Source: JAYPHU01 sp038127535 (GTDB lineage: Bacteria > Pseudomonadota > Alphaproteobacteria > Rhodospirillales > UBA2165). Taken from it: a stretch of 25,654 nucleotides of DNA. Made by a program: the position numbers and the translations under genes. Location of the stretch: positions 1 through 25,654 of the forward strand of contig JAYPHU010000037.1 of assembly GCA_038127535.1 (NCBI GenBank), read 5' to 3'. Under the pieces are notes generated by a model. It made no database searches. It had not been told where the DNA came from and worked only from the letters and a program-made list of their open reading frames with translations. This document shows, piece after piece, positions 1 through 6,962 of this stretch. The number at the start of each line of letters is the position of its first letter. The first letter of the stretch is position 1.

Positions 1-22
1 AACTGATGCATGACCAAAGAAA

Positions 23-109
23 TGGTGCCTCGGGAGAGACTCGAACTCTCACTCTGTTGCCAGAACCGGATTTTGAATCCGGCGCGTCTACCAATTCCGC
101 CACCGAGGC
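23..109 (-). tRNA. tRNA-Leu (anticodon CAA)
   Basis: Read on the minus strand, the sequence folds as a class II tRNA. The 7-bp acceptor stem GCCTCGG/CCGAGGC (103-109 with 27-33) is followed by discriminator A and an encoded CCA (23-25). The D arm contains GGTAGACG, the anticodon stem CCGGA/TCCGG encloses the loop TTCAAAA (anticodon CAA, reading UUG), there is a long variable arm, and the T arm has GTTCGAGTC. The long variable arm and A73 fit leucine. It is complete. Confidence 0.97.
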
Positions 110-257
110 ATTTGGGGGGCGTCAATAGGGGCGCGATCATAGCGGAGGTTTCTCCCCGGTCAACATCTCTCAGCGGCCTCCCGCCGGGATTGATTGCCAA
201 AGCCCCGGCCACGGGATAGTAAGGCCTCCCCTCGACATTTCAGGACGTTTCCCTCGC

Positions 258-839
258 ATGCTGCGACGCCTCTATGACTGGACCCTGGACCATTCCGCCC
301 ACCGCCATGCGCTGTGGGCGTTGGCGTTCGTCTCCTTTATCGAAAGCTCGGTGTTTCCGATACCGCCGGACGTGATCCTGATACCGATGGTGCTGGCGGC
401 GCGGGACCGGGCCTGGCTGATCGCCGGGGTGTGCACCGCCGCCTCCGTCCTGGGCGGCGTGGGCGGCTATGCCATCGGTGCGCTGCTGTTCGAACAGATC
501 GGCAAGCCCATCCTAGATTTTTATCAGTATGGTTCCCGCTTCGCCGAGTTCCAGTACACCTATAATGAGTACGGCGCCTGGGCGGTGTTCATCGCCGGCG
601 TCACGCCGTTCCCCTACAAGGTGATCACCATCCTCTCGGGCGTCACCAATCTCGATCTGACCGTGTTCACCATCTCGTCGATCCTGGCGCGCGGGCTTCG
701 GTTCTTCATCGTCGCCTGGCTGTTGTGGAAATTCGGTGCGCCGATCCGCGCGTTCATCGAAAAGCGGCTCGGGATTTTGTTTGTCCTGTTCGTGGTGCTT
801 TTGATTGGCGGGTTCGTGCTGTTGAAGTTCGTGGTGTAG
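258..839 (+). CDS. VTT-domain (YqaA/DedA-like) membrane protein
   Basis: This 193-residue polytopic inner-membrane protein belongs to the VTT/SNARE-associated family, close to the YqaA branch of DedA-like proteins. It shows the family signatures: an acidic residue ahead of PIPPD (about residues 29-38), a glycine-rich GGVGGYAIG segment (about 66-74), and a re-entrant loop GVTPFPYKVITILSG (about 114-128) followed by an arginine-bearing segment (ARGLRFF, about 144-150). The last 25 residues form a hydrophobic helix. DedA-type proteins are linked to membrane homeostasis and lipid carrier flipping, but the substrate of this branch is unknown. It opens a plus-strand run with dsbB 9 bases downstream and coq7 after that, an arrangement I associate with alphaproteobacteria. 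Start is ATG at 258. Confidence 0.85.
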   Translation: MLRRLYDWTLDHSAHRHALWALAFVSFIESSVFPIPPDVILIPMVLAARDRAWLIAGVCTAASVLGGVGGYAIGALLFEQIGKPILDFYQYGSRFAEFQYTYNEYGAWAVFIAGVTPFPYKVITILSGVTNLDLTVFTISSILARGLRFFIVAWLLWKFGAPIRAFIEKRLGILFVLFVVLLIGGFVLLKFVV

Positions 840-848
840 GTTGGGGGT

Positions 849-1370
849 ATGAACCTAAACATCACCAACTTGAGCGACTTCATCTGCCGGCGGATTATTT
901 TGCTGGCGGGGCTGGCCAGCGCCTTCGCCCTGGCCACGGCGTTGATCGCGCAATACGGCTTTGATCTGGAGCCCTGTGTGCTCTGCGTCTATCAGCGCAT
1001 TCCCTATGCCACTGTGATCGGCATCGGGCTGGTTACTCTTTTGCTGCCGGGCGCGGACCGGCGCACGGTGATTTACCTGATCGCCTTGGTATTTTTGGGT
1101 AGCGCCGGGCTGGCCTTTTACCACAATGGTGTGGAGCAGGGTTGGTGGGCGGCGGCGACATCATGCGGAGTTGGCGGCGATGGCAGCATCCTCTCCACCA
1201 CTATTGAACAACTGAAAAGTATGCTGGCCGGCAAATTACCCAAGCCCTGCGACGCCATCGACTGGACCTTGTTCGGGCTGTCCGTCACCGTCTACAATAC
1301 CATCGTCTCTTTGGCGCTCGCCCTTGTTTGTTTTCTGTGCGCCAGGCAGCCAATGGAAGAGAACGCGTGA
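849..1370 (+). CDS. dsbB: Disulfide bond formation protein B (DsbB)
   Basis: This 173-residue inner-membrane protein is predicted to reoxidise periplasmic DsbA and pass the electrons to quinone. Four hydrophobic segments are visible. The first periplasmic pair is C43 and C46 in EPCVLCVYQR, where the arginine after the CxxC motif is the conserved quinone-site residue. The second pair is C106 (TSCGVGG) and C134 (KPCD), matching the family's C104/C130 arrangement. The ATG at 849 lies 9 bases after the preceding stop. The stop codon overlaps the GTG start of coq7, so the two are probably translationally coupled. Placing a quinone-reducing DsbB beside a ubiquinone biosynthesis gene makes functional sense. 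No DsbA partner is in the window. Confidence 0.93.
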   Translation: MNLNITNLSDFICRRIILLAGLASAFALATALIAQYGFDLEPCVLCVYQRIPYATVIGIGLVTLLLPGADRRTVIYLIALVFLGSAGLAFYHNGVEQGWWAAATSCGVGGDGSILSTTIEQLKSMLAGKLPKPCDAIDWTLFGLSVTVYNTIVSLALALVCFLCARQPMEENA

Positions 1371-1924
1371 CCCAACCCAGTAACAAACTGCGCTCCTTGC
1401 CCGGCGATCTCAGCCGCGACGAACTATTGGCGCGGATGATCCGGGTGGATCAGGCCGGCGAATACGGCGCCAAGCGCATCTATGACGGCCAGATTGCCGT
1501 CTTGGGAAAAGGCCCGGACGGGCCGGTGCTGAAGGAGATGGCGGCGACCGAGCAGGAACATCTGGATACGTTCAACAAGCTACTGGTGAAGCGCCGTGTG
1601 CGCCCGACCCTCCTCACACCCCTCTGGCACGCGGCCGGTTTTGCTTTGGGCGCGGGCACGGCGCTGATGGGGCGGGAAGCGGCCATGGCCTGCACCGTTG
1701 CGGTCGAGGAAGTGATCGAGGAGCACTACGCCAGCCAGGCTGCCCAATTGGATGAAGACGAGAGGGAGCTTCGCGACACCATCAAAAAATTCCGGGACGA
1801 GGAACTGGAGCATAAGGAAACCGCCCTGGCCGAAGGCGCCGAACAGGCCCCTGCATACCCCGCCCTCACGGCGGCGGTGAAGACCGGGTCCCGCCTCGCC
1901 ATCTGGCTCTCCGAGCGTATTTAG
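1367..1924 (+). CDS. coq7: Demethoxyubiquinone hydroxylase, COQ7 family
   Basis: This is a 185-residue COQ7-type diiron monooxygenase that performs the penultimate hydroxylation of ubiquinone synthesis. The ferritin-like iron ligands are all visible: E32 (GEYGAKRIY), E62 and H65 (EQEH), E114 or E115 (VEEVIEEHY), and E146 and H149 (ELEH). I chose the GTG at 1367 because it overlaps the dsbB stop as GTGA, follows a GGAAGAG ribosome-binding site at the right distance, and gives the normal length with conserved sequence starting near residue 10. An ATG at 1328 in the same frame would overlap dsbB by 43 bases and has no such site. The protein acts at the inner membrane. Confidence 0.94.
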   Translation: MTQPSNKLRSLPGDLSRDELLARMIRVDQAGEYGAKRIYDGQIAVLGKGPDGPVLKEMAATEQEHLDTFNKLLVKRRVRPTLLTPLWHAAGFALGAGTALMGREAAMACTVAVEEVIEEHYASQAAQLDEDERELRDTIKKFRDEELEHKETALAEGAEQAPAYPALTAAVKTGSRLAIWLSERI

Positions 1925-1940
1925 GGCCGGGACTCCGAAT

Positions 1941-2807
1941 TTGAGCCTTCCCAAATCTCCCTTGATCCTGGGCGCGATCTGGATGGTCGGCGCGCTGGTG
2001 TCCTTCATGATGATGGCCGTCGCCGGGCGCGAGCTCTCCGACACCATGCACACGTTGCAGATCGTCTGGATGCGCAGCATCTTCGGCATCCTCGTGGTGA
2101 TGTTCTTTGTCCACCGCAGAGGCTGGGCGCCGGTGCGCACCCAACATCTCAAAGTACAGATCGGCCGGAACGTCGTTCACTACGCCGCCCAATCAGGTTG
2201 GTTCCTCTCGGTGGCGCTTTTGCCGCTGGCCACCGTTTTCGCCATTGAGTTCACCACGCCGATCTGGGTGGCGATCCTCGCTGTGTTTTTCCTGGGGGAA
2301 CGCATGGACCGGGGCCGGCTGGTCGCCATCATCTTTGGTTTTGCCGGCATCCTGATCATCGTGCCGCCGGGCCCGGAGATGTCTAGCGTCGGCTCCGTCG
2401 CGGTGATGGGGGCGGCCATCGGGTTCGCCCTCACATTGACCATCACCAAATTCCTCACCCGTACCGACGGGCCGCTGACCATCCTGTTCTATATGATGTC
2501 GGTGCAGACGGTGATCGGCGCGATCCCCGGCCTTTGGTTCTGGGTGACCCCGGCATGGGAAGATACGGTGTGGATTTTGTTCGTCGGTTTTACCGGCCTC
2601 AGCGCGCATTATTGCCTGGCCCGGGCGTTCCAGCTGGCCGATGCGACGTTCGTGATGCCGATTGATTTTCTGCGCCTGCCCATGGCGGCGTTCGTCGGCT
2701 TTTTTGTTTATCAAGAATCCATCGAGCTCGCTGTCTTCATCGGCGCGGCGGTGATCTTCGCCGGGAACTATTACAACATCCGCCGGTCCGGCGGCGGCGG
2801 GCATTGA
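1941..2807 (+). CDS. DMT-superfamily (EamA) permease
   Basis: This 288-residue protein has about ten hydrophobic segments arranged as two EamA repeats, roughly residues 7-140 and 150-285, as in RhaT/EamA drug/metabolite transporters. Typical landmarks are a helix rich in alanine and glycine after LPLATVFAIEFTTPIWVAILA (first repeat) and the matching LADATFVMPIDFLRLPMAAF (second repeat). The substrate cannot be predicted. The start appears to be TTG at 1941, 16 bases after the coq7 stop. The next in-frame ATG (1983) would cut into the first membrane helix, so the TTG is preferred, though it is not certain. Coq7 and this gene probably share a transcript. Confidence 0.85.
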   Translation: MSLPKSPLILGAIWMVGALVSFMMMAVAGRELSDTMHTLQIVWMRSIFGILVVMFFVHRRGWAPVRTQHLKVQIGRNVVHYAAQSGWFLSVALLPLATVFAIEFTTPIWVAILAVFFLGERMDRGRLVAIIFGFAGILIIVPPGPEMSSVGSVAVMGAAIGFALTLTITKFLTRTDGPLTILFYMMSVQTVIGAIPGLWFWVTPAWEDTVWILFVGFTGLSAHYCLARAFQLADATFVMPIDFLRLPMAAFVGFFVYQESIELAVFIGAAVIFAGNYYNIRRSGGGGH

Positions 2808-2837
2808 TTTAGGTCTGCGGAGCCATGTTTATTTAAA

Positions 2838-3102
2838 CACGAAGAACACAAGGGACACGAAGCCGATTTAGTCAGTTGAGTCCTTCGTGATCTTCGTGCG
2901 CTTTGTGGTGAATCGATTGTCGAACCCCCTCACCCATTCCTATCTGCGTCTCCTCCTAGTTGGCGTTAGCCAATTCTCGGGGGACCATGGATATCTCCGG
3001 TGAAGGTAGAATGGACCCCCGACAATCGCTTCGCGAGTCGGGGGCGACGCAGAAATGGAATTGCAGGGAAAGTCGATATAGGGTGTCTTCGTGCCCTTCG
3101 TG
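2838..3102. repeat. Dispersed CTTCGTG heptamer repeats
   Basis: Six copies of the heptamer CTTCGTG or its complement lie in this gene-free stretch: complement at 2838-2844 and 2856-2862, direct at 2883-2889, 2892-2898, 3087-3093 and 3096-3102. Within each direct cluster the two copies sit exactly 9 bases apart. The 2838-2862 and 2883-2907 blocks are inverted relative to each other and can pair, with a spacer of about 20 bases. This resembles a mobile intergenic repeat family rather than coding sequence. Confidence 0.6.
3016..3044. repeat. Palindromic CCCCCGAC...GTCGGGGG element
   Basis: CCCCCGAC (3016-3023) pairs with GTCGGGGG (3037-3044). A second inner stem TCGC/GCGA around a TTC loop gives a nearly continuous 12-bp hairpin with a two-base bulge. 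The flanking ATGGA and GACG resemble the ends of widespread alphaproteobacterial intergenic palindromes of the type ATGGAT-CCCCGAC-N-GTCGGGG-ATGACG. There is no T-run, so it is not a good intrinsic terminator. Confidence 0.6.
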
Positions 3103-3130
3103 GTTATGTCCACCCTCGCCACCTTTCCGT

Positions 3131-3162
3131 CATCCCCGACCCGCTAAGTGGTTGTCGGGGAT
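3131..3162. repeat. Palindromic ATCCCCGAC...GTCGGGGAT element
   Basis: ATCCCCGAC (3132-3140) is the perfect reverse complement of GTCGGGGAT (3154-3162), a 9-bp stem with a 13-base loop. It shares the CCCCGAC core with the element at 3016-3044, and the GTCAT/ATGAC bases just outside extend the symmetry. It is most simply a second copy of the same repeat family. Confidence 0.6.
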
Positions 3163-3184
3163 CTGATGACATTCTCCGTAGATA

Positions 3185-3249
3185 CCCGAGACTTCGTCGT
3201 AGCTAGCACTGGTCGGATACGCGGGATTTACCCGCGTACCGGACTCGGG
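3185..3249. repeat. Nested inverted repeat
   Basis: A perfect 8-bp stem TACGCGGG/CCCGCGTA (3218-3225 with 3231-3238) has a five-base loop ATTTA. It lies inside an outer inverted pair CCCGAG (3185-3190) and CTCGGG (3244-3249). A run of eight or more G bases follows near 3267. The function is unknown, and it completes the repeat-rich gap 2808-3300, in which I see no gene. Confidence 0.45.
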
Positions 3250-3307
3250 CATGACGCGCCAGGAGAGGGGGGGGGGAGTCGTTTGAAAGAGCTGGCCGGT
3301 GCGTCAA

Positions 3308-3337
3308 AAAAGGCGGCTGCCAAAGCAGCCGCCTTTT
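3308..3337 (-). terminator. Rho-independent terminator of the peroxiredoxin transcript
   Basis: AGGCGGCTGC (3311-3320) pairs perfectly with GCAGCCGCCT (3325-3334) around a four-base CAAA loop, and flanking A and T runs extend the stem. On the minus strand the hairpin is followed by a T run (complement of 3306-3311), about 20 bases after the peroxiredoxin stop. The symmetric A/T flanks could let it work in both directions, but the only upstream plus-strand gene ends 500 bases away. Confidence 0.88.
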
Positions 3338-3358
3338 CGGTAATATCGGGGCATAGCC

Positions 3359-3841
3359 CTAAAGCTGTTCCAGCATGTTCTCCGCGCTGCTGGTCTCGAA
3401 GGCGCCGGGCTCCTCGAGGTTCAGCGTGATGACCTTGCCGTCCTCGACGATGGCTGAGAACCGCTGGATGCGGGTGCCGAGGCCGAAGCCGGACCCGTCC
3501 ATTTCCAGGCCCATGGCGGCGGCGAATTCGCCGTTGCCGTCGGCCAGGAGGACCACCGCGTCACCGACATTCCCGGCTTTACCCCAGGCGTCCATGACGA
3601 AAGCGTCGTTCACTGAAACACAGGCGATCGTATCGACCCCCTTGGCTTTAATTGCGTCTGCGTGCTGCACGTAACCGGGCAGATGTTTGGCCGTTCACGT
3701 GGGCGTAAAGGCGCCGGGTACGCCGAAGATCGCCACTTTCTTGCCGGCGAAAATATCGTCGGTGGAAAGCGCATCGATTCCCTCCTCACCCTTCACGCGA
3801 AGGGTGGCGGCGGGAATGTTGTCTCCAACACTGATTGCCAT
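3359..3841 (-). CDS. Selenocysteine-containing peroxiredoxin (Prx5/PrxII type), TGA read as Sec49
   Basis: The minus-strand frame from ATG at 3841 to TAG at 3359 encodes 160 residues, interrupted only by TGA at 3695-3697. That TGA falls in PGAFTPT-[TGA]-TAKHLPGY, exactly at the peroxidatic cysteine of the Prx5/type II peroxiredoxin motif PGAFTPTC. Read as selenocysteine, the protein has the normal family length and no other defect. T46 of the active-site motif and a downstream arginine in the GTRIQRFSAIVEDG block are retained. C74 (ACVSVNDAF) lies 25 residues after Sec49, the spacing of the second cysteine in plant PrxII enzymes, so a Se-S intermediate is plausible. The predicted role is cytoplasmic reduction of peroxides; no signal peptide is seen. 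A GAAAGGACC ribosome-binding region precedes the ATG. The gene lies 108 bases downstream of a DsbD/ScsB gene on the same strand. A Cys-to-stop pseudogene or sequencing error is the alternative. No sel genes are in the window to confirm the machinery. Confidence 0.85.
3665..3697 (-). promoter_or_regulatory. Candidate bacterial SECIS element after the Sec UGA
   Basis: Starting at the UGA (3697-3695), the mRNA continues for 12 bases to CUGC (3682-3679), which pairs with GCAG (3668-3665). One further C-G pair next to a bulged U leaves an apical loop CGGUUAC with G at its second position. The loop begins about 17 bases after UGA. Bacterial SECIS elements are known to have an apical loop 16 or more bases downstream with a G among its first two positions, which this fits. 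The stem is short and a competing CGUG/CACG hairpin exists, so the fold is tentative. Confidence 0.45.
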
Positions 3842-3949
3842 TTTATGGTCCTTTCAAAAGGCGGGGGAGGGATTTCCCCCATACCTTGTTACCCCACTCT
3901 TATACTGAGGGGTGGGGCGGGGAGCAAACCGGAAAAGGGCTGGAGAGGC

Positions 3950-6106
3950 TTAATTCTTGGCGAAAATTGTGCCGCCAGAAGCCTTGTTCATCCCGGCCTC
4001 GACATTGGCGGTGGTCAGCAGTTCCGGCAGGACCAAGCCGGCGGCAGCGCCGGGCCCGTAGATGGCGTTGAAGGGGACGCCAAACCGGCCATGGCTTTTG
4101 AGATACGCCGTGATGACGGGGTCCGGCCGGGTCCAGTCGCCTTTCATGGCGATCACTCTGCCGCCACCAGCCAGTGCGTCGAAAATGTCGCCCCGGTTGA
4201 GCACGGCGGCCTTGTTCACCTGACAGGTGATGCACCACTCCGCGGTGATATCGACGAACACGGTCTTGCCGTCGGCCACCAGTTTCGGGATGGCGGCGGG
4301 ATCGAACTTGACCCAATGCTTACCCTTGTCGGCGGTGAGCTCGGTCGAGGGCGTAAAGGCGTACGGCGTCCAAAACGCGCCAAGCACTAAGACGACGGGG
4401 CCTGCAGCGACCGCCGTGCGCCAACTCTCGGCCAGGCGCGGTTTGGCGAATAGAATGACGCCCATGGCGGCCATCAGCGCGCCGACCACCAGGGCTGCAT
4501 CAAGGGTGAGAAGCACGGCGAGGACGGACAAGAGCCAGACCGCCGTGGCCGCCAAGGCGAGGCCTAGGACGTGCCGGAGCCGGATCATCCAGTTGCCGGG
4601 TTTGGGCAGTTTGGCGGCGAGCGCCGGGAGAGTAGCGATCAGGATAAACGGCAGGGCCATGCCGATACCGAGTGCGGCAAACACCAGGAAAATATCAATG
4701 GTCGAACCGGCCAGGGCAAAGCCGACGGCTGTGCCCAGGAACGGTGCGGAACAGGGTGTCGCCAGGATCGTGGCGAAAGCGCCGGTGGCGAAATTGCCGG
4801 CGAAGCTGTGGTCATCGCCACCACTGCCACCAGAGCCCGCCGCATTGGACAGCCAAGCAGGCAGGCGTACCTCGAACAGGCCCCAAAGATTGAAGGCGAA
4901 CAGACTCACCAATATCGTCAGGCCGACGATGAACCAGGGGTGCTGGAACTGTATGCCCCAACCCACGGCTGAGCCAGCGAATTTGGCTCCCGCCAGCGCG
5001 ACGGCTATCGACAGGAACGTGGCGACAATGCCTAAGGACGAGGCGATGAAACTCATGCGGATGGTCTTGTTTTCCGCGCCGCCATGGGAGACGAAGCCCA
5101 GGACCTTGATCGAAAACACCGGCAACACGCAGGGCATCAGGTTCAGGATCAGCCCGCCAATCAGCGCCAGGCCCAGGATGACGGGCAGGGAGAGTGGCAA
5201 TTCGGAACCCGCGGCCGCTGCCGCCGGGCCGGACTGGACAGTCAGGGTTTTCTCCGCCGACCGATCGCCGTCTTTCAAGGTGAGGGTCAGGCTGGCCTGC
5301 AGAATCTTGGCTTTCTCTTCCTCGCTGGCGGGAATGGTGATCAGGGCCTTCTTTCCGCCCTCCCGCAGATCGACTTTCGGTTGGGAGAAGAAGGTCAGTT
5401 CGGGTCCTTCGACGAAAACGTCCGGACTGGTGAACGGCACCTCGCTGGCGGCGACCACCCGGATCGCGCCTTCGCGGACATCCTTGTCCACGGTTTTAAA
5501 GGCGCCGGCGGTTTCCACTTTCTCGATGGTGATGCCTTGAGCGGCGCCATCGCCGGGCACTTGATTGGAAAACTTATTGATGAGCTGAAAATTACTAGTC
5601 GCCGAGTCGCCGCGCGCCGGCAAGGTTAGCGCGAGTTTGGCTTTGTATGGAATGCAGACATCGTCGCAGGCCAAGTAATCGAGCTTGGCGGTCAGCTTCA
5701 GCGGGTCCTTGGGATCCATCACGGTGGCTTTGATGGGAAAGACGACTTCCTTCTTGTAGCCCAACGACTGGAAACCCAGAACCTTGAACCGGGACGGGAC
5801 CGGCCAGCGGAAGTCCGTCTTCTCCAGGTTCTCCGACCCTTCCCAATTCAGGCGCGGAGGAAAGCCGGCCTCGCCGGGATTGCGCCAGTAAATCTTCCAA
5901 TTGTCCTCAAGTTTGAAATGCAGGCCCAGTTGCACGGCGGAGCGTTCGCCCAGACCTTCCGTCGCGGAAATAAGCCGGACGGCGGTCTGCGGGGTTTCGA
6001 CCCATGGGGTCGCCGCTTTTTCGGCGGCGGCCGGGGCTGAAAATACGGCGGCGGCGACAGCAATGGCGCTGAGAATCTTAAGGGTGCAGGAATTCATCGA
6101 TTTCAC
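3950..6106 (-). CDS. Thiol:disulfide interchange protein, DsbD/ScsB family
   Basis: This 718-residue inner-membrane protein should carry reducing power from cytoplasmic thioredoxin to the periplasm. It has a signal peptide (about 1-28) and a periplasmic N-terminal domain with C147 and C151 (ACDDVCIPY). A membrane core (about 305-585) carries the relay cysteines C326 (LMPCVLP) and C452 (ATPCSAP), and a C-terminal thioredoxin-like domain carries C625 and C628 (EWCITC). All six cysteines of the DsbD relay are present. The long N-terminal domain is more like ScsB than classical DsbD. The frame opens with GTG at 6106, and an ATG three codons later (6097) is an equally possible start; neither has a clear ribosome-binding site. 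The selenocysteine peroxiredoxin follows on the same strand after 108 bases. A G/C-rich hairpin near 3865-3885 in that gap could attenuate transcription. Confidence 0.9.
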   Translation of the reverse strand: MKSMNSCTLKILSAIAVAAAVFSAPAAAEKAATPWVETPQTAVRLISATEGLGERSAVQLGLHFKLEDNWKIYWRNPGEAGFPPRLNWEGSENLEKTDFRWPVPSRFKVLGFQSLGYKKEVVFPIKATVMDPKDPLKLTAKLDYLACDDVCIPYKAKLALTLPARGDSATSNFQLINKFSNQVPGDGAAQGITIEKVETAGAFKTVDKDVREGAIRVVAASEVPFTSPDVFVEGPELTFFSQPKVDLREGGKKALITIPASEEEKAKILQASLTLTLKDGDRSAEKTLTVQSGPAAAAAGSELPLSLPVILGLALIGGLILNLMPCVLPVFSIKVLGFVSHGGAENKTIRMSFIASSLGIVATFLSIAVALAGAKFAGSAVGWGIQFQHPWFIVGLTILVSLFAFNLWGLFEVRLPAWLSNAAGSGGSGGDDHSFAGNFATGAFATILATPCSAPFLGTAVGFALAGSTIDIFLVFAALGIGMALPFILIATLPALAAKLPKPGNWMIRLRHVLGLALAATAVWLLSVLAVLLTLDAALVVGALMAAMGVILFAKPRLAESWRTAVAAGPVVLVLGAFWTPYAFTPSTELTADKGKHWVKFDPAAIPKLVADGKTVFVDITAEWCITCQVNKAAVLNRGDIFDALAGGGRVIAMKGDWTRPDPVITAYLKSHGRFGVPFNAIYGPGAAAGLVLPELLTTANVEAGMNKASGGTIFAKN

Positions 6107-6380
6107 TGTGTTAATCCCGGTTGGTCCAACGGGCGAAGCATATATAGGCCGATAAATGCCGAAAAGAAATTAACAGTCCACGACTTCACGGGAACTTTAC
6201 CAGACGTGTGCGTCATCCTGCCACGCGCGTCAATGCCCCTGCCTTAAATCTGCCCCTGTTGGCGCACAGGGTCGTCCCGGTGCCGGCCTGCCGCTAGAAC
6301 AGCCGTTTACATGGATTGCGGCACTGGCTAGGCTGGTCAGGTACCTGAGTTCAGTCGCAACAACTAAGAAAGCCGCCCCA
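6107..6380. other. Divergent intergenic region
   Basis: These 274 bases separate the minus-strand dsbD-like gene from the plus-strand algH-type gene, so they should hold both promoters. A TATATAGG stretch (near 6139) could be part of a -10 element for the dsbD-like gene. TGCCCCTG occurs twice, near 6233 and 6249. I see no open frame, RNA or convincing operator. Confidence 0.4.
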
Positions 6381-6959
6381 ATGTCAGAACCCGGCAGTGC
6401 CCAAGACCCTTATTTGGCTGGCCAGCTTTTGATCGCCATGCCGGGCATGCGGGACGAGCGTTTCACCAAGACGGTCATCTACATGTGCGCCCACACCGAA
6501 GAGGGGGCCATGGGATTGGTCCTCAATCAGGTTCTCGACTCTCTGACCTTTGCCGAATTGATGGAGCAGTTGGAAATCACCGAGAAGCCCGTCAGCAACT
6601 ACGTGCCGGTGCATTTCGGCGGCCCGGTGGAAGCCGGCCGGGGGTTCGTCCTGCATACGTCCGATTATCGCCAGGATGCGACGCTGGAAGTGGACGAAGG
6701 CGTCGCCCTGACGGCAACGGTCGATATTCTCCGCGCCATGGCCCGAGGCTACGGACCGCGCCGCAGTATTCTGGCGCTGGGCTATGCAGGATGGGGACCC
6801 GGCCAGTTGGACGATGAAATTCGCGCCAACGGCTGGCTGCAGGCGCCTGCCGACTCGGAAATTATTTTCGATACCGATTTGGAAACCAAGTGGGAACGGG
6901 CGATCTTTAACCTGGGCGTTGATCCCCGGATGCTATCCGACGAGGCCGGTCACGCCTAA
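6381..6959 (+). CDS. YqgE/AlgH family protein (UPF0301)
   Basis: This 192-residue soluble protein has the full YqgE/AlgH fold. It carries the opening LLIAMPGM...F.KTVIYMCAHTEEGAMGLVLN (about 17-50), the central VPVHFGGPVE segment (about 75-84), and the late LGYAGWGPGQLDDEI motif (about 134-148) that characterises UPF0301. AlgH was named for an effect on alginate in Pseudomonas, but the biochemical role of the family is unsettled. The gene stands alone on the plus strand, and its stop is 3 bases from the end of the convergent M16 peptidase gene. ATG at 6381 gives the usual family length. Confidence 0.93.
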   Translation: MSEPGSAQDPYLAGQLLIAMPGMRDERFTKTVIYMCAHTEEGAMGLVLNQVLDSLTFAELMEQLEITEKPVSNYVPVHFGGPVEAGRGFVLHTSDYRQDATLEVDEGVALTATVDILRAMARGYGPRRSILALGYAGWGPGQLDDEIRANGWLQAPADSEIIFDTDLETKWERAIFNLGVDPRMLSDEAGHA

Positions 6960-6962
6960 GGC

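Noticed and set aside
2838..3102. Possible CRISPR array from the CTTCGTG repeats
   Set aside because: The repeats are only 7 bases, irregularly spaced and in both orientations, with no uniform spacers or cas genes.
3359..3670. A stand-alone 103-residue protein starting at GTG 3670
   Set aside because: It is the part of the peroxiredoxin after the TGA and lacks the active site. The in-frame upstream sequence to ATG 3841 is clearly the same gene, with a ribosome-binding site.
3662..4390. Long plus-strand open frame (242 residues)
   Set aside because: It is antisense to the peroxiredoxin and the DsbD-like gene, and its composition shows no family motif.
4227..5540. Plus-strand open frame of 437 residues
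   Set aside because: It is antisense to the well-supported DsbD/ScsB gene. The product is low-complexity Ala/Arg/Pro-rich sequence typical of GC-rich shadow frames.
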